Source: a virus. Taken from it: DNA of 64,000 bases. The stretch spans positions 1 through 64,000 of IMG/VR virus record IMGVR_UViG_3300032782_000007; one strand, 5' to 3'. The position numbers and the translations under genes were made by a program. Below are positions 47,240-55,129 of the stretch, piece after piece (position 1 is the first letter of the stretch; the number at the start of each line of letters is the position of its first letter). The notes beneath the pieces are model-generated. The model searched no databases and had not been told where the DNA came from. It saw nothing but the letters and a program-made list of their open reading frames with translations.

Positions 47240-47629
47240 ATGGCTGATCCGTGCGGCTTTTCGATCAAGCTTCCGTCGCTGAGTCTTCCGATTCCAGCGT
47301 TCGCACTGCCATCGCTGCCCGTTCTAAAATTACCGCAACTGCCGTCGATCTCGCTGCCCGATCTGGGGATAGACCTAGGGATCACGATCAAGCTCCCGTC
47401 GCTGAGTCTCCCGCTTCCAGCGTTCGCGCTTCCGTCACTGCCGACAATTAAGCTTCCACAACTACCGTCGATCTCTCTTCCCGACTTGGGTATCGATCTT
47501 GGGATCACGATCAAGCTTCCCTCGTTGAGTCTGCCTATCCCTGCGTTCGCGTTGCCAAGTCTTCCGACGATCAAACTGCCACAGCTTCCGTCACTCCCTG
47601 ACTGTCCGCTGGCGGCGCTATTTGGGTAA
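47240..47629 (+). CDS. 41-residue repeat protein (Leu-Pro-rich)
   Basis: This 129-residue protein is made almost only of a 41-residue unit (123 bp), repeated from 47264, 47387 and 47510 (third copy shortened). The unit runs IKLPSLSLPIPAFALPSLP, then xIKLPQLPSISLPDLGIDLG and IT. Cys residues occur only near the ends (ADPCGF, PDCPLA). Regular LP steps suggest an extended or solenoid shape. Lying between spike and gp25-like genes it may be a spike tip or fibre. I know no named family with this unit. Confidence 0.7.
   Translation: MADPCGFSIKLPSLSLPIPAFALPSLPVLKLPQLPSISLPDLGIDLGITIKLPSLSLPLPAFALPSLPTIKLPQLPSISLPDLGIDLGITIKLPSLSLPIPAFALPSLPTIKLPQLPSLPDCPLAALFG
47264..47610 (+). repeat. Three 123-bp tandem coding repeats
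   Basis: Units start at 47264, 47387 and 47510 (the last partial). They differ by scattered third-position changes, so the protein repeat is kept by selection and is not a recent slip. Confidence 0.85.
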
Positions 47630-47660
47630 CGATTTGGACGCGGAACTCCAGCGAATCGGG

Positions 47661-47666
47661 TACTTT
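47661..47666 (+). promoter_or_regulatory. -10 box TACTTT, leaderless layout
   Basis: TACTTT ends seven bases before ATG 47674 (a GTG at 47671 is in the same frame). No good -35. Confidence 0.35.
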
Positions 47667-47673
47667 AATAGTG

Positions 47674-48081
47674 ATGGCTACGTCTTCGCCACAGTTCATC
47701 GGCTTCTCCTTCCCGTTCAGGAGTGATCCGGTCTCTGGATTTCCCGCGGCGGCGACCGATGCAGACCTGATCAAGCAGTCGCTTCTTCAGCTGGTGTTGA
47801 CGGGCTCGGGAGAACGAGTGATGCGGCCTGCCGTCGGTAGCGGCGTCTATTCGTACCTCTTCGAAGACAATAACGCGCTCCTCCAAGAACGAATTTCACT
47901 CGATCTCAGTAGCCTGATTGGTCGGTTTGAGCCGCGAGTGGCGCTGACCGGTATCACGGTCACTCCGGGCGATCCGAGCGTTGGCGGCGATCCGGCGCGC
48001 GTTGATGTAGTCATCTCGTACGTCATCTTGGCGACCGGGCAATCGGCACAAGCGACGCTTACCTTCACGAAGGCGCAGTAA
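47674..48081 (+). CDS. Baseplate wedge protein (T4 gp25-like)
   Basis: This 135-residue protein matches gp25/gpW-type wedge proteins: IGFSFPFRSD, DADLIKQSLLQLVLTGSGER, VMRPAVGSGVYSYLFE. These have a lysozyme-like name but form the inner baseplate and nucleate sheath assembly. It is adjacent to the gp6-like gene as in other contractile systems. Confidence 0.85.
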   Translation: MATSSPQFIGFSFPFRSDPVSGFPAAATDADLIKQSLLQLVLTGSGERVMRPAVGSGVYSYLFEDNNALLQERISLDLSSLIGRFEPRVALTGITVTPGDPSVGGDPARVDVVISYVILATGQSAQATLTFTKAQ

Positions 48082-50331
48082 ATGCCCGGAATATCGACCC
48101 TAAACCGAGTGCGCTACGCGGGTCTCGACTTTGACACGACGCAGGACGAGATCCGCGCGCAGCTGCAAATTGCCTTCGCCTCTGAATTCAACGACCTTTC
48201 GGTAAGCTCGCTGGGGATTGTCCTCCTCGACATGATCGCGTTCGGGCTAGACACGCTGATGTTCTATCTCGACCGTCGAGCGACCGACATGTACTTGTCG
48301 ACCGCGCGGACGCGGACCTCGGTAGCGCTTCTTACGCGGCAACTCGGCTACAAGATGGCCGGCGCGGTGGCATCGTCGGTCGATCTCTCGGTGGCGCCGA
48401 CAAAAAGCTACGCCTTCGCGATTCCGATTCCGAAAGGCTTCCAATTTCAGGGCGCGGGGGGAGCGATTTATGAAACCGCCCAGACAGTTACGTTTTCCGT
48501 CGGCAGTACGGACCCTCTCTCGATCCCCTGTTACCAAGGACAGACCCTGAGCGAGTCGTTCGTATCCGACGGCACGCCTGAACAATCGTTTCAACTGGCG
48601 CGTGTGCCAACAGGGGCCGCGATCGTTCAGGGAACGGTGCAGGTAATCGTCAACGCCGCGCAGTTCTTCGAGAGCGAGTTCCTCACCTTCGACGCCACAA
48701 ACCAGTTTGAGATCGGCTACAACGATGATCCGCCGACGCTCCGATTTGGGGACGGCACCGCAGGCAATATCCCGGTGAAGAACGGGGCAGTCAATGTCTC
48801 CTACGTCGCCACGCTGGGAACCGCAGGAGGTGCCATTTCCGGTACGATCACGAAACCCGTTGCGCCACTGTCGGTGATGGGGCAGACGATCCAACTGTCG
48901 GCGACAAACCCCCTTGCGACCGAGGGTGGAAGCGATCTCGAAGATCTCACGCACGCTCAAATTTACGCGCCGCGAGTGTTCAAGTCGCGAGGTGTCGCAG
49001 TCACGCAAGGGGACTATGAGGCGCTAGCCGGATCGTACGTGGACCCGCTCTTCGGTCGCGTTGCCGTAGCCCAGGCGATCTCCGCACGTTCTGCTGATCA
49101 GGATCTCGAGCTTACGGGGTTGCTCGACACCATCACGAACAGCCTGGCATCGACCACGGCGACCATTACAACGGCACTTAACGACCCGTCTACCGGCGCG
49201 TATGCTCTCGCAGGCCTCATAAGCGCGGCCGTCACGCAAGCGCAGATCGATCTGAGTTCGATCGTGGTCGATTTGGTGACAATCGACACGAACCTTACGT
49301 CCTCGCTCGCGAGTGCACGGTCGATTAAATCGAACACCAGTGAGATCCAAGCCGACTACGGTGACGCGCACTCTGAGGACTCCGTTGCGAAGTCGAACTT
49401 GTCTGCGTTTCGATCGCTCATCGCAGGGCTCCCAGTCGCCTCGCCCTCTCAGCTGACGTCCGGTGATCAGACCTCCTATTTGGCGACGCTGGACGGACTT
49501 GCGGCCAGCCTGAGTAAAATCGATGGTTTGCTCACGCTCATCAACGGTTTGGCGGCAAGCGCTGGGGCCAGCGCAGACTCGCTCGCAACCGTTTTGAGCG
49601 CGACAAGGGATCTTCTCGAGAACACTGTAGGTACTGACGTGACCGCGGTTGGAACCCTGGTCAAGGATCTGAGCGATCAGCTGAGCGCGATCATCTCAAA
49701 CCTCGGCTCTGCGACTGTGCCGTACACGGGAGTCTACGCAGACCTCCATACGATCGACGACAGCAAGGCGCTGAACGCGACAACGATTGGAGCGGCGACG
49801 GGCGACATTTTCGACCACGTCGATACCATTTTGGCCGCGGACTGCGAAGCCAACCTCGTGGTGGTTCCGATCCTTGCGCGCGACGCCTCGGGTTTTTACG
49901 CAGGGCCGTCGAACGGTTTGATGCGATCCCTGCAGGCGTACCTGACCGGAATCAAAGAGGTTACCCAGACAGTACGAGTGGTCTCTGGAGCTGGCTTCCT
50001 GGTTCCGGCGGCGATTACAGTGCGGATCGGGATTACGGCGGGCACTTCGGACGCGATCACGCAGGCATCGGCGACCACGATCGTCGACGGTGTGTTGCGG
50101 GATCGAGCTTTCGGCGAATCTCTCTACCTGTCCGATCTCATCACACCACTTCAAACCCTGACGGGACTGGTTTTCGTGAACGTCACCATCAACGGATACC
50201 GGCCGGTGGGCGGCCCGACAATCCTCACAGACGGCATCGATGCCACGGGGAACTTGATCATCGACGACAGTCACGTAATCACGCTCTCCCAGAGCGACTT
50301 TGTCGTCACTACCGAGGTAGCAGGATCCTAA
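48082..50331 (+). CDS. Baseplate wedge protein (gp6 / baseplate J-like)
   Basis: The protein has 749 residues. The N-terminal part (SEFNDLSVSSLGIVLLDMIA, FYLDRRATDMYLSTA, LLTRQLGY) and the central beta part (GFQFQGAGGAIYETAQTV) with the C-terminal GLVFVNVTINGY are typical of gp6/J wedge proteins. Residues of about 350-590 are a helical insertion with coiled-coil character. Two such subunits per wedge form the baseplate ring. It starts directly after the gp25-like stop. Confidence 0.8.
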   Translation: MPGISTLNRVRYAGLDFDTTQDEIRAQLQIAFASEFNDLSVSSLGIVLLDMIAFGLDTLMFYLDRRATDMYLSTARTRTSVALLTRQLGYKMAGAVASSVDLSVAPTKSYAFAIPIPKGFQFQGAGGAIYETAQTVTFSVGSTDPLSIPCYQGQTLSESFVSDGTPEQSFQLARVPTGAAIVQGTVQVIVNAAQFFESEFLTFDATNQFEIGYNDDPPTLRFGDGTAGNIPVKNGAVNVSYVATLGTAGGAISGTITKPVAPLSVMGQTIQLSATNPLATEGGSDLEDLTHAQIYAPRVFKSRGVAVTQGDYEALAGSYVDPLFGRVAVAQAISARSADQDLELTGLLDTITNSLASTTATITTALNDPSTGAYALAGLISAAVTQAQIDLSSIVVDLVTIDTNLTSSLASARSIKSNTSEIQADYGDAHSEDSVAKSNLSAFRSLIAGLPVASPSQLTSGDQTSYLATLDGLAASLSKIDGLLTLINGLAASAGASADSLATVLSATRDLLENTVGTDVTAVGTLVKDLSDQLSAIISNLGSATVPYTGVYADLHTIDDSKALNATTIGAATGDIFDHVDTILAADCEANLVVVPILARDASGFYAGPSNGLMRSLQAYLTGIKEVTQTVRVVSGAGFLVPAAITVRIGITAGTSDAITQASATTIVDGVLRDRAFGESLYLSDLITPLQTLTGLVFVNVTINGYRPVGGPTILTDGIDATGNLIIDDSHVITLSQSDFVVTTEVAGS

Positions 50332-50340
50332 GGAGAAGCC

Positions 50341-50781
50341 GTGACCCTTTTCGATACCCAGCACATCCAGGCGACGATGGTCGAACAGGGATTCGACGGA
50401 ACTGCCAGTCTGGGGAACTTACTGGCCCCGGAGAATACACTCATCTTCTATCGAAACACCACGAAGGTCTATACGATCGCGGTCACCTACGACACAGGGA
50501 AACCCGTAGATCTGACAGGCGGTTCTCTTGTATTCTCGGTCAAATCCGAAATGTCCGACGAGCGCCCGGTCCTCTACAAGAACTCTGCGAGCAGCGCCGA
50601 TCTTGTGATTGCGGCGGGTCGCGGAGGGCTTGGCACCCTTTTGATTCGGCCGAACGACACCAAGAGACTTCCTATCAAGGAGTACTGGTACGATCTTTGG
50701 GTAACGCTCGCCAGCGGGGCGCAGACACCGGTCATCGGTCCCTCGGTGTTGGATCTTCGTGGGGCGATTGGGAGTATCTAA
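50341..50781 (+). CDS. Hypothetical tail-tip protein
   Basis: This 146-residue protein starts at GTG 50341 after a strong AAGGAG site. A beta-sandwich-like pattern (TLIFYRNTTKVYTIAVTYDT, GGSLVFSVKS, EYWYDLWVTLASG) resembles small Ig-like proteins carried near baseplates. It is coupled to the next gene (TAATG). Function is unknown. Confidence 0.6.
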   Translation: MTLFDTQHIQATMVEQGFDGTASLGNLLAPENTLIFYRNTTKVYTIAVTYDTGKPVDLTGGSLVFSVKSEMSDERPVLYKNSASSADLVIAAGRGGLGTLLIRPNDTKRLPIKEYWYDLWVTLASGAQTPVIGPSVLDLRGAIGSI

Positions 50782-51986
50782 TGGCGACGACGTCACGACT
50801 TGGAATCACTTACCCGGACGAGAAGTCGCGCTCGTGGTTCGACAGCTTCACCGCGATGATGGGGCAGATCGACGAGGCGCTCTACGCGGGCCGAGAAGAT
50901 CGCAATATCGTACTGAGCGGAGGAGGGACGTTTACGTTCTCCGCCTCAACGGGCGTTTTGGCGTGGACGTCCGCAATCGCGGTGCTGGCGCCGATTACCG
51001 GTTACCAGTGGCAGATCGCTGCGGGCAACGTGACTCTCGCCGACGGTCAACTCTTCTACATCACAGTCGCACGCGGTCCTCAATCCACCTCGAGCTACTC
51101 GACTGTTGTCGGGGCAACAGTTCCGAACGAGCCTTTCGGGGATTCCCAGCTCCTCATCGGGTGGCGCTCAGGCTCGCGCGTTTATTTCCGGAACGGGCTT
51201 TCCATCTACAGCGGTGAAACGAAGAGTCTGCTCGGTCCGTCCCCCCAGGGGTGGGTTACGGTGATGGACCTCGACCTCACAACTAGCGGCACGCAGTCAA
51301 TCAACGCGGACGGCAACTACACGATCGGTGGATTTTCCTTCAAGAAGGAGAACTCCGCGCAGGATCGGATCGCCATGGCACTTACGGCGAGCACAGGCCT
51401 TGTGATTCAGCCAACGACGTCCGCGTACACAAACGCTTCGCGAACAGCGCCGCTTCTTTGGGTGGCCCTCTCCCAGTTCGGAATCGTCGATCTTGACGTG
51501 ACCACGAAATTTAGGGTCTACGTATCCGTTTCAGCCACGTCGGGAGATGGAACGTCAGGCGACTTCACTTTTGCGGGACTCGATAGCGACTCGACCGCGA
51601 TGGCCTGGTGGTTCCAAAGAGGCAACAACGGCTCGTCAGGCCAGTTGAAAGTGGGCGTACGCAACTCGGGTGGCGACACGGGGACCAACTCGACGCTTTC
51701 TGGCGGATACGGAGCGAGCAACGTGACTACGCGGCTCGATATTCCTCAACTGAACGGCGCAGTCCAGCAAGCGGCCGCATACATCGGCGTTGCGCCCTCG
51801 GGCTCGGGCTTCCCGACGACCGTTCAGGGGCAGTCGTCTCAGCAGGTGGCCCTGGGCGCGAGCACGAACATGGGATTCTCCAACCTGAGTACAGGGCTCG
51901 GGTTCGTCATCGGCGCGGCGGCTGCGAACGGCACCGATCACTACTCGACAACGATTACGCGAATTCGGCTCGATTATAGGAACTAG
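50781..51986 (+). CDS. Tail fibre / tip protein, putative
   Basis: This 401-residue protein starts at the overlapping ATG 50781. The N-terminal 100 residues (TYPDEKSRSWFDSFTAMMGQ) look like an attachment domain. The rest is Gly/Ser/Thr-rich beta sequence, as in fibre or receptor-binding proteins. Position after baseplate wedge genes supports this. Receptor specificity cannot be inferred. Confidence 0.55.
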   Translation: MATTSRLGITYPDEKSRSWFDSFTAMMGQIDEALYAGREDRNIVLSGGGTFTFSASTGVLAWTSAIAVLAPITGYQWQIAAGNVTLADGQLFYITVARGPQSTSSYSTVVGATVPNEPFGDSQLLIGWRSGSRVYFRNGLSIYSGETKSLLGPSPQGWVTVMDLDLTTSGTQSINADGNYTIGGFSFKKENSAQDRIAMALTASTGLVIQPTTSAYTNASRTAPLLWVALSQFGIVDLDVTTKFRVYVSVSATSGDGTSGDFTFAGLDSDSTAMAWWFQRGNNGSSGQLKVGVRNSGGDTGTNSTLSGGYGASNVTTRLDIPQLNGAVQQAAAYIGVAPSGSGFPTTVQGQSSQQVALGASTNMGFSNLSTGLGFVIGAAAANGTDHYSTTITRIRLDYRN

Positions 51987-51988
51987 GT

Positions 51989-54871
51989 ATGGCAGGGTTC
52001 GGGGATGATCCGTTTGGAGATGGACCGTTCGGCGAGGCCGAGTGGTCGGAGGTCGTCCTCTACAAACAGCTCCCTGGGATCTACCAAGATCAAGACGAGG
52101 CGCAAGGCTACCCACTTCAAACGTGGATGAACGCAATCGTTCCGCTGTTCGATCGCGGACTAGAAAAGGCGGAGACGTGGCGAGACCTTCGCGATCCTCT
52201 GCGTGTGACGACGCGTTACGACCAGGTCGTCACAATCACTTTGGGGCGGATCAAAGATCCTGACGCCCCAATCGAACAGCGAGGGGCGGACGGTACGATC
52301 ACCTCCGATCGGAGCTTCTCGTCGCCTACAGCTAGATTCGACTCTACCGACCTCGGCAAGACGCTGACGGTGCTTACGTCGGGGCTTCCGTCGAACAACC
52401 GCACGGTTGTGATCAGCGCCGTTACGAACACTACGACGGTGCGAACGAACCCGCCGCTCCTTACGGACCCGATCCCGTTCAAATGGTTCGTGAAGGGATT
52501 CCCTCTGATACCGCCCGGAGAGATGGCGTTCGAGGTCGTAAGCGGCGACGTCGGCGCAATCGGACCCGCCTGGATCCTCAACGACGGTGCTAGCGACTTC
52601 ACCGTACTCAGTCGCTCCAGATTTTTCCCATTTGGCTCGGAAACCAGGCTTCTCACGGAACGCGAGGGCTCTCAGGGAACGGCCTTGAGTGACGGCCGCT
52701 TTCAAGCGGAGGTGGAATTCGCCCAGACGGACGTAGGCAAACCGTTTACGGTGTCAGGGTCTTCGCTCCCAGCGAACAACGTCAAGAGTCAGATCTACGC
52801 GGTAGACGTTGCCGATCCCACGAAGATTTCTCTGACAGAGTCGATCACGCTAGGGACGGGGTTGAACCGCGGCGTCATCTATGCCCTGCAGCCCGGAGTG
52901 GCAGGTGTCAGTGTAGAGCACGTCGTGGACGGCGCGTCGCAACCGCTCTCGGTGCGCGTCAGAGAATCGAGAATCACGGTGGCCTTGGCCACGGATGGTT
53001 CGAGCCACCCAACGAGCACTGCAGGTGCGGTAGCCGCCGCCGTTACGGCCAGCCCGGAGGCGTCTCCTCTCGTAACGGCCGTCGCGGCGGGAACGGGTCT
53101 GGGAGTGGCAGAGGTCGCAGTACTCACGGAGATCCCAGGCGCAGCCCTTCTGTTGGACGGAGGCCCGCTGACCTGGGCGCTTCTACCGTACCCCGAACTC
53201 CTGTTAGCGACGGCCTCACCCCCTGCGGGCATTATCGAGCAGAGTGGGACCGATCTCGTGCTCTCCGGAGGAAGTGCGTTCTCCGCCGCGAGCGCAACGT
53301 TGATTGCGACCGACGTCGGGAATCAGCTGGTGATTCGCGGCTCGGCTCTCGGCAACGACGGCGTGTACCCGATTGCGACGGTTACTGGGCCTACTTCCGG
53401 CACTGTAACCGTCATCTCGCCGCTTAGCGCGGAATCGGGCCTCACATGGGAGATCCGGACACCGTCGCGTCAGGCAGACGCAACAACAGTGACGGTCCGG
53501 GCACCATCGCAGATCGAACTGCTCGGCGCGGACTTTGACCTAGACATCGACACCACTCAAAGCGAGGCGAGGCAGCGTAGCTGGGTCGAAAGCTCGATTC
53601 AGTGGATGGAGGTGAAAGGGGTCGCAAATAGCTACCGAATCATCGGCCTTCTCTCAGGTTACGACGTCGAAACTACGGCGCTCTATCGAGTGTCACGAGC
53701 CGTATACAGCGCGATCCCGTCGATGAACCGCGTACTGGACGCCGAAACTGGCGCGGGACGCGCAGGAACTGACGGTCAGCTCACGCAAGTCGGCTCAGAT
53801 GTGCATTTCGTATCGGCGACGGCCGCTCTCCGTGCCTCGGACATCGGCCGCGTGCTGGATCTCAGCAACTGCTCGACCGGCGGAAACGACGATCTGTTCA
53901 CGATCACGGCGTGGGTGAGCCCGACGGAGGTCGTTCTGGGATCGCCACCAACGGCTACCGCGCCGGACAACGGCACCGGAGGTACATTGACGAGCCCCAC
54001 CATCGTGTGGGCCGTCGCAAGGCTCTATACGGATCTTCCGCCAACGAGGCCCCTCTACGACGACGTAAACGTGGAGTTGATGCAGCAGATTGTAGGTCCC
54101 ACGCACTTCCTGATGGACACCTACTGCTGGGACAGCTCGCAAACCGATCAGTTTACGATCGACATCACCAACGTCACCCCCTCGACAACATTTGGAATCC
54201 CCTCGTACATCACGGTAGAGGTCACAGGGATCCTTCAGGGAACAGGGAACTACTCGACCGCCCGGGTGATGGGCGTTGCGTCGGCATGGCAGATCACCGA
54301 CTCCAACGGTACGCTCTACTACACAGAGAGCCTGCCCACGCTCACGGCGGCGGGGCCTCCTGAAGTTTGTACGTTCCTCGTATATGGGGCGAACGTGCCG
54401 GCGCTGGGAACAGCGACGATGAAGTACATCTGCGACGAGACGACGTCGTGCGACTACTGCAAAGCTGCCGCGATCAAGGTCGCCATCACGCCTACAACGA
54501 TTTTGAACGATCTGAATGTCGACCTTGATCGCGCACTTACCATGCTGGAAGCGCGGCTCGAGTCGGAGCCCAGGCCGGCACATGTCCGCCTCATCATCAG
54601 CGCCCTGAGTCCGCCGCCGATTTTCCGATCCATGTCGCCGGTGTTCGGAGTGACGGGAGGAGGAACGGCGTTCGAGATTATCGGCGAGGGCTTTGTCGAT
54701 GGAGCGACAGTAACGTTTGGAGGTACACCGGCCACTGGAATTGTCGTTGTGGACTCCGAGCACATCACCGGTCTGAGCCCGGCGGGGACAGGGCTCGTCG
54801 ACGTCGTGGTTACGAACCCCGATACTCAGACCACCGGATCTGAAGGTCATGACGCCTACCAGTACCTCTGA
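51989..54871 (+). CDS. Large tail-tip / baseplate protein with IPT/TIG-type domain, truncated by a tandem duplication
   Basis: The protein has 960 residues. The N terminus (EVVLYKQLPGIYQDQDEAQG, DRGLEKAETWRDL) resembles tail protein I or wedge-fibre adaptors. Beta-rich repeats with Ser/Thr and Gly fill the middle. Residues of about 870-945 form an IPT/TIG Ig-like domain (SPVFGVTGGGTAFEIIGEGF, DVVVTNPDTQTTG). The frame stops inside the second copy of a 28-bp tandem duplication. Without the duplication it would run on into a second IPT/TIG domain. It is probably part of the adsorption apparatus. Confidence 0.65.
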   Translation: MAGFGDDPFGDGPFGEAEWSEVVLYKQLPGIYQDQDEAQGYPLQTWMNAIVPLFDRGLEKAETWRDLRDPLRVTTRYDQVVTITLGRIKDPDAPIEQRGADGTITSDRSFSSPTARFDSTDLGKTLTVLTSGLPSNNRTVVISAVTNTTTVRTNPPLLTDPIPFKWFVKGFPLIPPGEMAFEVVSGDVGAIGPAWILNDGASDFTVLSRSRFFPFGSETRLLTEREGSQGTALSDGRFQAEVEFAQTDVGKPFTVSGSSLPANNVKSQIYAVDVADPTKISLTESITLGTGLNRGVIYALQPGVAGVSVEHVVDGASQPLSVRVRESRITVALATDGSSHPTSTAGAVAAAVTASPEASPLVTAVAAGTGLGVAEVAVLTEIPGAALLLDGGPLTWALLPYPELLLATASPPAGIIEQSGTDLVLSGGSAFSAASATLIATDVGNQLVIRGSALGNDGVYPIATVTGPTSGTVTVISPLSAESGLTWEIRTPSRQADATTVTVRAPSQIELLGADFDLDIDTTQSEARQRSWVESSIQWMEVKGVANSYRIIGLLSGYDVETTALYRVSRAVYSAIPSMNRVLDAETGAGRAGTDGQLTQVGSDVHFVSATAALRASDIGRVLDLSNCSTGGNDDLFTITAWVSPTEVVLGSPPTATAPDNGTGGTLTSPTIVWAVARLYTDLPPTRPLYDDVNVELMQQIVGPTHFLMDTYCWDSSQTDQFTIDITNVTPSTTFGIPSYITVEVTGILQGTGNYSTARVMGVASAWQITDSNGTLYYTESLPTLTAAGPPEVCTFLVYGANVPALGTATMKYICDETTSCDYCKAAAIKVAITPTTILNDLNVDLDRALTMLEARLESEPRPAHVRLIISALSPPPIFRSMSPVFGVTGGGTAFEIIGEGFVDGATVTFGGTPATGIVVVDSEHITGLSPAGTGLVDVVVTNPDTQTTGSEGHDAYQYL

Positions 54872-54896
54872 AGGTCATGACGCCTACCAGTACCTC
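54841..54896 (+). repeat. 28-bp tandem duplication that creates a stop
   Basis: Bases 54841-54868 are repeated exactly at 54869-54896. As 28 is not a multiple of three, the second copy shifts the frame and yields TGA at 54869-54871. Removing one copy joins the IPT/TIG gene to the next frame. Confidence 0.9.
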
Positions 54897-55103
54897 ACGG
54901 CGGCACCGACTTTTATCTCGATTACGCCCGACACGGGCACGGTTGGCGGTTGGCGGTGGCACCCCATTCACTATTTCGGGTACGAACTTCGTAAGTGGCG
55001 CAACAACCCGATGTACCTGATCGCCGACGGATCTGGAACCAACCAGATGCCTATCTGGTTCGCGCGAATAACCGCCCTTTCGGCAGTTGGGGTCATTCCG
55101 TGA
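54872..55103 (+). pseudogene. Disrupted second IPT/TIG domain
   Basis: If one 28-bp copy is removed, the frame continues TAAPTFISITPDTGTVGG, the start of another IPT/TIG domain. A second duplication (GTTGGCG at 54942-54948 and 54949-54955) shifts the frame again. Dropping one copy gives GGGTPFTISGTNFVSGATT, a clear domain match, and then a stop. As read, the frame goes to 55103 with an unrelated tail. It is a decayed or switchable extension of the upstream tail-tip gene. Confidence 0.7.
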
Positions 55104-55116
55104 TTGCGGACTCTGC

Positions 55117-55122
55117 TAGGAT
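55117..55122 (+). promoter_or_regulatory. -10 box TAGGAT, leaderless layout
   Basis: TAGGAT ends seven bases before ATG 55130. No good -35. Confidence 0.4.
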
Positions 55123-55129
55123 TTAGGAC

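Noticed and set aside
47264-47610. 123-bp repeats as a CRISPR array
   Set aside because: Units are contiguous, in frame and coding, with no spacers.
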